From NCBI GenBank assembly GCA_023369685.1, contig SACZ01000001.1, positions 1,054,381-1,118,380 on the forward strand: a stretch of DNA of 64,000 nucleotides, given 5' to 3'. Position numbers and translations under genes: made by a program. The number at the start of each line of letters is the position of its first letter. Within the stretch, counting starts at the first letter, position 1. This document shows positions 47,539 to 55,856 of this stretch, piece after piece. The notes beneath the pieces were generated by a model. The model saw only the letters and a list, made by a program, of their open reading frames with translations, was not told the origin of the DNA and ran no database searches. This DNA comes from Prolixibacteraceae bacterium JC049 (GTDB taxonomy: Bacteria; Bacteroidota; Bacteroidia; Bacteroidales; Prolixibacteraceae).

Positions 47539-47565
47539 AAACATGTTTGTGGTGAACTTGTTATA
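47539..47565 (+). promoter_or_regulatory. leader element shared by array genes 4 and 5 (copy 2)
   Basis: 27 bp matching 43318-43344 at 21 positions, 24 bp before the start of gene 5. It overlaps the left arm of the hairpin at 47557-47589. Confidence 0.4.
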
Positions 47566-47589
47566 ACTAGAGTAAGAGGTTGTAACAAG
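47557..47589 (+). other. hairpin touching the start codon of array gene 5
   Basis: 11-bp stem (47557-47567 with 47579-47589, one G-T pair) and an 11-nt loop. The right arm ends on the base just before the ATG at 47590, so folding would cover the ribosome landing area. It could control translation. Confidence 0.5.
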
Positions 47590-50500
47590 ATGCTTAAGAG
47601 GGGATTGCACATATTATTGTTGATTGTTTTTTGTTCTTATTATGTAAAAGGACAAACAGTGATCTATAGTGAAAATTTTGACTCCTACGTGGATGGTGCA
47701 ACGCAAGGATTTGGGAATCCTCCCAAATGGTTCATTTCTTATCTAGATGATGGTGATTTATATTCTGATCGCTATTTTGCTGTTGAAAATAACCAATTTA
47801 GAGCAAATAAGATACGTTCGTCAGGGTTGTCGATTGCTTATCTGAATACGCAAGATATTGATATCTCAGGGTATGGTAGTGTAACTATTAGTATACGTAT
47901 TCCACCATCTTCAGGCTCGCTGGATACAAATGGAGATTATTTATACATAAAATATAGTACGAATGGTGGTAGCTCGTGGACTACTCCAGTTTCTGTCTCA
48001 GGACCAGTAAACTCAGAAATTGTAATGACTGAGACTGGGATTACAGGAACTACTTTGAAAATACAGTTTGCCTTTGCTAATTCGGGTGCCGATGAGAATT
48101 ATTATGCCGATGATATTGTGGTAACTGGTTACGATGCTTACCCTGCGATGTGGTTTCGTGCGGATGGAAATATGACTGTTCGTTCTGATGATGGTATCAA
48201 CTGGTGGGCAGGGGAAATCAGTGGTGGTCTTTCTACCACCGATAATAGTAATTCAGGACCAAACTTCGTTGAAAATGCTTATAACTTTAACCCTACAGCT
48301 CGATTTGATGGCAATGACAAAGCGTCTAAAATAATAAGTAACAATCTAATAAATGCCACAACAAATACTTGTTTCATTGTTCAGCGTTTTCAGTCGGGAA
48401 ATGTCATTTTTAGTATGAGCCAGTATGATTATAGCACTTCTCCTTTCCGACGGCTTAGCTTTCAAGGATCAGGCTCGACCTATCGATTTGATTTCCCAAA
48501 TGATGCCGCTAATGATGGGAAATTAGTCGGCTCAGGAAGTATTGGTAATGTATTTCGTATTTATACTTTACAAACTGATGCATCTGAAAATAGAGTTTAT
48601 TTCAATGGAGTACAAGATGCTTCACAAACGAGGACTTCTGATTTTCCTACAGGGCAAGGGAACCACTCGTTTGCATTGGGAACCAGTAATCAGTTTGGAG
48701 GGTATTTTTCTACAACAGACATATCGGAGTTTATCTATTTCAATAGTAATCTACAGGGTAATACTCAAGATGCCTGGTATTCATATTTAGGATTGAAATA
48801 TGGAATAACCATTGGAAATAACGGTAGTTCGTTTGTATACCGAAATGCCAGTGAGAATATTATTTGGGATGGTGGTGGAACTTACCAGAATGATGTGGCT
48901 GGTTTGGCTGGTGATGGAACATGGCAATTATATCAGAATGTATCTTCTTCAATAAATACTTCATCTTCTACATCGGCAGATGTGACAATGGCTACCACTA
49001 ATAATTTCTCATTACCCAATGAAGATTCCGGGCGGACAGATATGAATGATGGTGAGTATTTGATTTGGGGACATAACAATGGAAGTGTTGGCTCGTGGAC
49101 TACTGTAGGAGATTATAAACGAGTAAGTCGATTTTGGAAAGTGCAAAATACAGGCGGAGTTGAACAGGTTCATATGCGTATCAACCTTTCTGGTTTTCCA
49201 TCAACACCAACCGATTACCGTGTGATTGTGGATACTGATACTGATTTGTCCAATGGTATTGCAGGAGAATTTGTTGTAACACAGAGCTCCGGGAATTTAT
49301 ATACTGGGTCCGTGATTTTTCCAGATGGCCCAAGTTATTTTACAATTGGACAATCGTTAAGGTCGGTTTCTGGTTTTTGGGTAAAAGCAGATGAAGATAT
49401 AACCCTTGAATCAGGTAGTAACGAAGTGGAAGTTTGGGGAGACCAATCAGGGAGTAATAATGCGACTTCTTATGCGCAATGGGATAAGCCATACTTACAG
49501 TCAAATATTGCCAACTTTAACCCTGGAATTCGTTTTTATGGAGGTAATGATCAAATGTCAATGAACAGACCTGCAGAAACAGATTTCACTTTTGCCATAG
49601 TTGTAAAACCAAATAATAGTGGCGGGTCCGGTTCATCATGGTGGCAGGGACATGGTATTTTTGATGGCGAGGTGGCAGGCTCTCAGGTTGACTTTGGAGG
49701 CCTAAGTTTGTTGGATGGTAAGTTAGCTTTTGGTACAACAGGAGATAATACGGTAAAATCATCTCGATCGATCTATGCAAATGGGATTCCACATATTGGT
49801 ATTGCAACCCGAAATTCTTCATCAGGATTAAAATCGCTTTATATTGATGGAGAAACAGACAATACAAGTACCGGGATTACCGGAGCAATTACAAACCCTT
49901 CTGGATTTAGAATCGGATCATTATATTCAAATAGTAATTACTACGATGGGCATATATTCGAGATAAAGAGTTTTAATAGTGTCATAAGTGCTTCCGAAAG
50001 ACAGGAGCTAGAGAGTTATTTTGCATTGAAGTATGGGTTGACTATCAATAAGAACTACATGACATCAGCAGGAACTGTTTTTGAGGTCTCCGGCTATGGA
50101 AATGATATTGCAGGATTAGGGCGGGAAACAGTGAATGGCTTAAATCAAAAAATATCATCGTCAGTAAATACTTCTTCCACTACGGCTGGAGATATTATTA
50201 TTGCTACAACTAACGACTTTACAGGTACAAATCAGGCTTCTGGCAGAACAGCACTGAATGTAGGGCAGTTTTTGGTTTGGGGACATGACAATGGGGGAAT
50301 TACAAGTTGGAATACAGCAGGAGATTACAAAAAGGTGCCACGAAATTGGAAAGTAACTAATACTGGTAATGTTGGACAGGTAAATCTTCAGATTAACTTA
50401 AATGGTTTTCCTGCTGCCTCAGGCTTTTATTATGTATTGGTAGATAGCGATACTAATTTCTCCAATGGAATTACCAACTCTTATCAGTTAACCAACAGTT

Positions 50501-53388
50501 CTGGTGACCTTTATACTGGGACTGTAACTTTTCCCGCGGGAACCAACTATTTTTCAATAGGATATTCTACTGCGGCACAAGTCGTATTCTGGGTGCAAGC
50601 CAATAGTGGGACCAGTACTTCAAGTGATAATGGAGCAATAAATACATGGTACGATCAAAGTGGTAGTGGAAATCATGCTGCGCAGAGTTCTTCAGGTAAT
50701 CAACCTACTTATCAGGAAAACGAGTTGAACTTTAATCCGGTTGTACTATTTGATGGAAATAATGATTTCTATGATTTGACTACAACAGATGGACTTGGTT
50801 ATGGGGCTGCTTCCAGATGGACATTTGTCGTAGCACGGGAGAATTCAACTACCAATGATAATTGGTCTTTTGTGTTTGCTTACGGTTCGCCAGGAACAGG
50901 CACGGGATGGTGTATAGGTAAACAATCGACAAGTGCAAAAGAGATTGTGGTCGGAAGTTATGGTACCGACATACGGACTAGCTCATGGGGAAGTGATTAT
51001 CGATTAATTACAGGAAGTAATAATGGATCGCAAATGGAAGCTTTTGCCGAAGGTGCATCTCTGACAACTCTTTCGACAACAACAAATACTACAGCTGGTG
51101 AGGCTCGATTAGGTCGACAGGTGAATTCCGCTGATGAATTTTGGGGAGGAGAAGTAGCGGAAGTAATGCATTATGTGGGTGATGTTTCTTCTAACCTGAA
51201 ATCACAGATTGAAACCTATTTAGCTGTTAAATATGGTATAACCAAGCAAAGCGATTACTTGGCGGGTTCTACTACCATTTATAGTGTCTCGGGATATACC
51301 AATGAAATTGCAGGTATAGGAAATGATGGAACCTTCAGTCTGAATCAGCGTGTAGGATCTTCAATAGAAACAAGTGCATCTACCTCTTCGGATGTAATAG
51401 TGGCAACAACCAATAATTTCACTGCCAGAAATGATGATTCAGGAAGAACATCATTGAATAGTGGCCAATATTTGGTTTGGGGAAATAATGGCTCAAGCAC
51501 ATCTTCATGGACAGACGATGGAGGATATAAAAGGGTAAATCGTTTCTGGAAGGTGCAAAATACAGGAGGAGTAGGAAGTGTTAATTTGCAAATTAATCTA
51601 AATGGGTATCCTTCTCCTTTTGCTAGTTATTACTTAATTGTCGACACAGATACAGATTTATCCAACGGGGTAAGCTCTACTAATGAGCTGACAAACAGTT
51701 CGGGCGATTTATATTCGGTTGCTTTAAGCTTTCCAACAGGAACCAGTTATTTTACCATTGGCTATGAGTTACCGTTGTTAGATTTTGGTGATAGCCCTTC
51801 GCCTTATCCAACAACCTCTGCAGATAATGGAGCGCGACATTTAATCTCAGGAGGAGTTTATCTGGGAGCTAGTGTGGACAATGAAAATGATGGACAAGCT
51901 AACTCTGATGCAACAGGTGATGGTAGTGATGAAGACGGAATAACCTTTAGTGGCAACTTTGCTGCAGGAACTACCGTTACGCTGACAGTGACCGCTTCAG
52001 CTGCTGGTAAATTAAGTGGCTGGGTCGATTTCAATGATGATGGAGACTGGAATGATATGGGAGAGCAAGTGTTTTCCGACCAGGATTTAACAACAGGAAG
52101 CAACACGTTGAATGTGTCAGTTCCATGTTATGTGCCTTCGGGAACCTCATTTGCCCGATTCCGGTTTTCTACTCAAACGGGATTGGCTGTAACAGGTTTG
52201 GCTAGTAACGGAGAGGTTGAAGATTATCAAATTACTTTAGAGGCAGGTGTTGCTGCTTCTGTAACTTGCCCTTCTAATGCCACTGTTAGTCCGAATGCTT
52301 CGGGGTGTGTTTATACTGTGTCAGGAACTACCCATGATGCAACATATACCAACACATGTAATACCATTAGCTTAACCAACGATTTCAATAATAGTGCGTC
52401 GCTCGCAGGTGCTTCTTTTAATGCTGGAGCAACTACCGTAAATTGGAGTTGGTCGATTGCTGAAATAACTGAGATTGCTTTCTATAGCTGGGATAATTCA
52501 AATAATCCATTAATCCCTGACAGAGGAACACCTGCTGATTCTGAAGAAGATGCAACTGTAGCATCAGGTGGGCAATCGGGCAATGGTTTGACAGGAGGAG
52601 GAGGTAGCAATCAGAATATTGAAATGCGTTATCAGACATCTGCATCTATTTTCAATAATATGGATGGAATTGATTTTAGTGTAGATTATTTGAGAAAAGA
52701 AGGTGATGCTGATTTCTTGAAGCGAGGGAATAACTTCCGACTTCAGGCTGGTTCAACGTTTAGTGTAACCTATAAGGTAGACGATGGTGCTGGTGGTTCT
52801 ACAACAGTGTCTAGTGGTAATGCTTATTCGATTCCACAGGATAATACATGGAGAAATTTCCGATTTACCTATGACCCGGTTTCAGGAGTGGGAACTTTAT
52901 TTGTGAATAGTAGTTCGGTATGGACTTCTCCAACGCCAACACCTGGAAAAGGAATGGTTTGGGATGGAACATACTTTTCAATAGGAGCAAGAATGGATGC
53001 CAGTAGTAACACTTCGGCTACAATCGACAATCTGCATTTCCAGAAATATACATTAACAACAGGTTCGTGTAGTGTGGTGATGACTGTTACTAACGATTTG
53101 GCTGTTTCACTATCGTCCAGTGCTGGAACTGAGTTTTGCGAAGGGACTTCTTCTACTTTTACGGCAGCAGCTTCCAATGGTACATCACCATATACATATG
53201 ATTTCAAGATTGGCGGCACATCGCAACAGTCTGGTAGCACTAATACTTATAATAATTCGTCGTTAGCTAATGGTAATGTTGTTACTGTTGAGGTGACTGA
53301 TTCCAATGGCTGTACCGTAACGAGTAGTGGGCTAACAATGGTGGTGAGAGGTAACATTGCCACCAATGCCATTCAGATTGAAAACTAA
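47590..53388 (+). CDS. giant secreted modular protein 5 of the array (largest; three units, GEVED, HYR-like, LamG-like, Ig-like)
   Basis: 1932 residues with a signal ending YYVKGQ (about 22). The N-terminal beta-sandwich (about 23-180) resembles genes 2 and 4. Three jelly-roll/DUF8202-like pairs follow (about 186-590, 595-994 and 999-1394; each partner has a LVWG or LIWG motif, then W-K-V-x-N-T-G). The end is the gene 3 type: GEVED (about 1397-1550, GWVDFNDDGDWNDMGEQVF), HYR-like (about 1558-1620), LamG-like (about 1622-1827) and Ig/PKD-like (about 1834-1920), closing NIATNAIQIEN. No anchor or T9SS domain is visible. It is the last gene of the array and is followed by a terminator. Confidence 0.87.
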   Translation: MLKRGLHILLLIVFCSYYVKGQTVIYSENFDSYVDGATQGFGNPPKWFISYLDDGDLYSDRYFAVENNQFRANKIRSSGLSIAYLNTQDIDISGYGSVTISIRIPPSSGSLDTNGDYLYIKYSTNGGSSWTTPVSVSGPVNSEIVMTETGITGTTLKIQFAFANSGADENYYADDIVVTGYDAYPAMWFRADGNMTVRSDDGINWWAGEISGGLSTTDNSNSGPNFVENAYNFNPTARFDGNDKASKIISNNLINATTNTCFIVQRFQSGNVIFSMSQYDYSTSPFRRLSFQGSGSTYRFDFPNDAANDGKLVGSGSIGNVFRIYTLQTDASENRVYFNGVQDASQTRTSDFPTGQGNHSFALGTSNQFGGYFSTTDISEFIYFNSNLQGNTQDAWYSYLGLKYGITIGNNGSSFVYRNASENIIWDGGGTYQNDVAGLAGDGTWQLYQNVSSSINTSSSTSADVTMATTNNFSLPNEDSGRTDMNDGEYLIWGHNNGSVGSWTTVGDYKRVSRFWKVQNTGGVEQVHMRINLSGFPSTPTDYRVIVDTDTDLSNGIAGEFVVTQSSGNLYTGSVIFPDGPSYFTIGQSLRSVSGFWVKADEDITLESGSNEVEVWGDQSGSNNATSYAQWDKPYLQSNIANFNPGIRFYGGNDQMSMNRPAETDFTFAIVVKPNNSGGSGSSWWQGHGIFDGEVAGSQVDFGGLSLLDGKLAFGTTGDNTVKSSRSIYANGIPHIGIATRNSSSGLKSLYIDGETDNTSTGITGAITNPSGFRIGSLYSNSNYYDGHIFEIKSFNSVISASERQELESYFALKYGLTINKNYMTSAGTVFEVSGYGNDIAGLGRETVNGLNQKISSSVNTSSTTAGDIIIATTNDFTGTNQASGRTALNVGQFLVWGHDNGGITSWNTAGDYKKVPRNWKVTNTGNVGQVNLQINLNGFPAASGFYYVLVDSDTNFSNGITNSYQLTNSSGDLYTGTVTFPAGTNYFSIGYSTAAQVVFWVQANSGTSTSSDNGAINTWYDQSGSGNHAAQSSSGNQPTYQENELNFNPVVLFDGNNDFYDLTTTDGLGYGAASRWTFVVARENSTTNDNWSFVFAYGSPGTGTGWCIGKQSTSAKEIVVGSYGTDIRTSSWGSDYRLITGSNNGSQMEAFAEGASLTTLSTTTNTTAGEARLGRQVNSADEFWGGEVAEVMHYVGDVSSNLKSQIETYLAVKYGITKQSDYLAGSTTIYSVSGYTNEIAGIGNDGTFSLNQRVGSSIETSASTSSDVIVATTNNFTARNDDSGRTSLNSGQYLVWGNNGSSTSSWTDDGGYKRVNRFWKVQNTGGVGSVNLQINLNGYPSPFASYYLIVDTDTDLSNGVSSTNELTNSSGDLYSVALSFPTGTSYFTIGYELPLLDFGDSPSPYPTTSADNGARHLISGGVYLGASVDNENDGQANSDATGDGSDEDGITFSGNFAAGTTVTLTVTASAAGKLSGWVDFNDDGDWNDMGEQVFSDQDLTTGSNTLNVSVPCYVPSGTSFARFRFSTQTGLAVTGLASNGEVEDYQITLEAGVAASVTCPSNATVSPNASGCVYTVSGTTHDATYTNTCNTISLTNDFNNSASLAGASFNAGATTVNWSWSIAEITEIAFYSWDNSNNPLIPDRGTPADSEEDATVASGGQSGNGLTGGGGSNQNIEMRYQTSASIFNNMDGIDFSVDYLRKEGDADFLKRGNNFRLQAGSTFSVTYKVDDGAGGSTTVSSGNAYSIPQDNTWRNFRFTYDPVSGVGTLFVNSSSVWTSPTPTPGKGMVWDGTYFSIGARMDASSNTSATIDNLHFQKYTLTTGSCSVVMTVTNDLAVSLSSSAGTEFCEGTSSTFTAAASNGTSPYTYDFKIGGTSQQSGSTNTYNNSSLANGNVVTVEVTDSNGCTVTSSGLTMVVRGNIATNAIQIEN

Positions 53389-53390
53389 AA

Positions 53391-53419
53391 AAGCTGCTTG
53401 ATGTTTTTCCAAGCAGCTT
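53391..53419. terminator. bidirectional terminator between array gene 5 and the GH92 gene
   Basis: 10-bp perfect stem AAGCTGCTTG/CAAGCAGCTT with 9-nt loop, directly after the gene 5 stop. It is flanked by an A tract on the left, which reads as U tract for the convergent GH92 transcript. Confidence 0.8.
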
Positions 53420-53447
53420 CTTCGGTATAAATTGATAGAAATAAATT

Positions 53448-55700
53448 CTATTGAATTGCAGGAGGAATAGCTGCAGGAGTTAAACCTCTCTTCTTGTTAG
53501 GAGTAGCGCTCATTACAAATTCAAGCTCTCCGCCATTCATTATATCTTTATGAGTAATGAAGTTTTTGTTGTACTCAGTGCCATTCAACATTACTTTTTC
53601 GATATAGATGTTTTTGGCGGTTAAGTTTTGTGCTTTTACCGTAAACGTTTTGTTGTTAGCCAACTTTATAGTGGCTTGCTTCACCAATGGAGATCCGAAA
53701 GCGTAAACCTGGTTAGCAGGGTTAACAGGGTAAAAACCTAAAGCCGAAAATACATACCACGATGACATCTGTCCGCAATCTTCGTTTCCACAATGTCCGT
53801 TTGGCTCATTTTTATATTGTGATGTGGCAATTTTATTTACCATTTCCTGAGCTTTCCATGGCTGACCAGAGTAGTTGTACAAATAGGCAACATGGTGGCT
53901 TGGTTCGTTGCCATGAGCATACTGCCCAATCATTCCAGTACTGAAAATTGGCAACTTGTCAGTTGGAAGAGGTTGGAATGTAAACATCGAATCCAGCTTG
54001 TTGTTAAAGCTGTCGTCTCCTCCCATGATATCAATTAGGCCTGTTACATCTTGTGGAACAAAGAAATGATAATGCCATGCATTACTTTCACAATAGTTCA
54101 ATGTGTAGTCTTTGCCTCTAAACTTAGCTAACCATTTACCTTTAGAATCTTTTGGGCGCATGAAGCGAGTAGTAGAGTCGTACATGTTTTTGTAGTATCC
54201 AGCTCTTTTGTAATATTCTTTTGCAATCTCTTTTTTGCCCATCTTTTCTGCCATTGCAGCAATACACCAATCGTCGTAAGCATATTCTAAACCTTTAGAT
54301 ACACTTTCCGATTCCAGGTCGTATGGGATGTAGCCCAATTTGCGGTAGTGTTCCTGTCCTTCGATATTTGCTTCAGCAGAAGCTACGCATGCCTCCAATG
54401 CCAATTCAGGATCGAAATCGCCAATGCCTTTCAGGTAAGCATCCACAATAACCGGAACCGCGTGGTAACCAATCATCATTCCTGTTACATTACCGGCAAG
54501 TGGCCATACCGGAAGTACACCGTGTTGCTGATAGAATGCCAACATCGACTTTACAATGTCATTAACTCGCTTTGGCTGAGTAATGGTGTAAAGTGGGTGA
54601 GCTGCCCTAAATGTGTCCCATAACGATAATGTTGAATAGTTATTCCAACCATCCGTCTGATGAATTTTATAATCAGGACCATAGTATTTACCATCGACAT
54701 CGCTAAATAGAGTAGGAGCCAACATACCTTGATAAAGCATCGAATAGAAAATGCGTTGTTGGTTATCATCTAGTGGTTCAATAGCAATTTTCGATAACTC
54801 TTTATTCCATGTAGCTTTAGCTGCAGCTCTTACTTTATCGAAATCCCAATGAGTAAGTTCTGCCTTCAAATTTTTGCGTGCTCCTTCAATGCTTACAGCC
54901 GAAATACCAACTTGTACTAAAACTTGTTCTCCTTCTTTGGTTTTAAAATCGAAGCGGTTGATGTAGCCTGTGCCACCCCAATCTTTCTTATAAGGTTTGT
55001 TAATGCTCACAGTGTCAACCTGTGCATTTTCAAATGGCTTCGAGAAACGTACCACATAAAATAGTTGTTGTCTTTTAGCCCATCCTTGTGAGTGACGGAA
55101 GCCTTCAATTTCTTTGTTGTTAACTACCTTCATTTTCGAGTCAAGCGTGTAATCCCAGTTTAAAGCACGCTTTAAATCGAAAAATATAGATGCTTTTTCG
55201 GCTTTAGGAAATGTATAGCGATGGAAGGCACAACGCTCGGTTGCGGTCAACTCTACATTAATATTATAATCTTTCAACTTTACCTGATAGTATCCAGGCG
55301 AAGCTTGTTCTTCATCGTGTGAGAATAATGAGTATGGTCCTTCTGGATTATTAGGATTCAATTTCCCAAATTTCTTATATGGCCAGGTAACAGGCATCAA
55401 TGGAAGGTCGTATAAATCGCCAGCACCAGTTCCTGTTAAGTGCGTTTGGCTAAAGCCTCCAATTGTTGAATCGGGATAAAAGTAACCCGAAATACGATCC
55501 CAGCCAGGAATTCCATTATCCGGACTCACTTGCACCATTCCAAATGGAACAGATGCTCCGGGATAGGTGTTTCCTGGTCCATCGGTACCAATAAATGGAT
55601 TTACATACTGAGTATAATCGGTAGCTTGCTCCACATTTTTATTTGTTTTGCACGCTACCAAAAATGACGCAATCAAAATTGTGTAAAATAAATATCTCAT
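53448..55700 (-). CDS. GH92-family alpha-mannosidase lipoprotein
   Basis: 750 residues with a lipoprotein signal ending IASFLVAC (Cys at about 17). The start YTQYVNPFIGTDGPGNTYPG and SVPFGMVQVSPD is diagnostic of GH92. The C-terminal catalytic (alpha/alpha)6 domain holds GNEPSHH (about 590) and GHCGNEDCGQMSSWYVFSAL (about 635-655), with the Glu of GNEDCG in the position of the known acid. GH92 enzymes are calcium-dependent exo-alpha-mannosidases acting on N-glycans or mannans. No susCD pair adjoins it, so it is an orphan of the glycan-use machinery here. It converges with the adhesin array. A TATTTTTG box lies about 56 bp upstream. Confidence 0.95.
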   Translation of the reverse strand: MRYLFYTILIASFLVACKTNKNVEQATDYTQYVNPFIGTDGPGNTYPGASVPFGMVQVSPDNGIPGWDRISGYFYPDSTIGGFSQTHLTGTGAGDLYDLPLMPVTWPYKKFGKLNPNNPEGPYSLFSHDEEQASPGYYQVKLKDYNINVELTATERCAFHRYTFPKAEKASIFFDLKRALNWDYTLDSKMKVVNNKEIEGFRHSQGWAKRQQLFYVVRFSKPFENAQVDTVSINKPYKKDWGGTGYINRFDFKTKEGEQVLVQVGISAVSIEGARKNLKAELTHWDFDKVRAAAKATWNKELSKIAIEPLDDNQQRIFYSMLYQGMLAPTLFSDVDGKYYGPDYKIHQTDGWNNYSTLSLWDTFRAAHPLYTITQPKRVNDIVKSMLAFYQQHGVLPVWPLAGNVTGMMIGYHAVPVIVDAYLKGIGDFDPELALEACVASAEANIEGQEHYRKLGYIPYDLESESVSKGLEYAYDDWCIAAMAEKMGKKEIAKEYYKRAGYYKNMYDSTTRFMRPKDSKGKWLAKFRGKDYTLNYCESNAWHYHFFVPQDVTGLIDIMGGDDSFNNKLDSMFTFQPLPTDKLPIFSTGMIGQYAHGNEPSHHVAYLYNYSGQPWKAQEMVNKIATSQYKNEPNGHCGNEDCGQMSSWYVFSALGFYPVNPANQVYAFGSPLVKQATIKLANNKTFTVKAQNLTAKNIYIEKVMLNGTEYNKNFITHKDIMNGGELEFVMSATPNKKRGLTPAAIPPAIQ

Positions 55701-55714
55701 GTCATCGTTTTTGT

Positions 55715-55734
55715 TCGATCATCTTTCCGATCGA
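55715..55734 (-). other. small hairpin in the GH92 leader
   Basis: 6-bp perfect arms TCGATC/GATCGA with an 8-nt loop between the -7 box and the start codon. Its function is unknown. Confidence 0.25.
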
Positions 55735-55755
55735 GATTGGTTTGTGTTTGAAGTG

Positions 55756-55763
55756 CAAAAATA
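55756..55763 (-). promoter_or_regulatory. putative -7 box of the GH92 gene
   Basis: TATTTTTG on the minus strand, exact TAnnTTTG, about 55 bp before the start. The -33 position is T-rich but has no TTTG. Confidence 0.45.
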
Positions 55764-55856
55764 ACTAAAACGGTTTAATAAACTAAACTATCCTGTATTC
55801 TCTTCAGCATAAAAACAATGAGTGAGATATTTAAAAATATAAGTGCTACTTGGTTT

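Noticed and set aside
32779-51770. Repeated sequence in the array as a possible CRISPR or short tandem repeat
   Set aside because: Repeats are long protein modules of about 390 residues with many synonymous differences, not short direct repeats with unique spacers.
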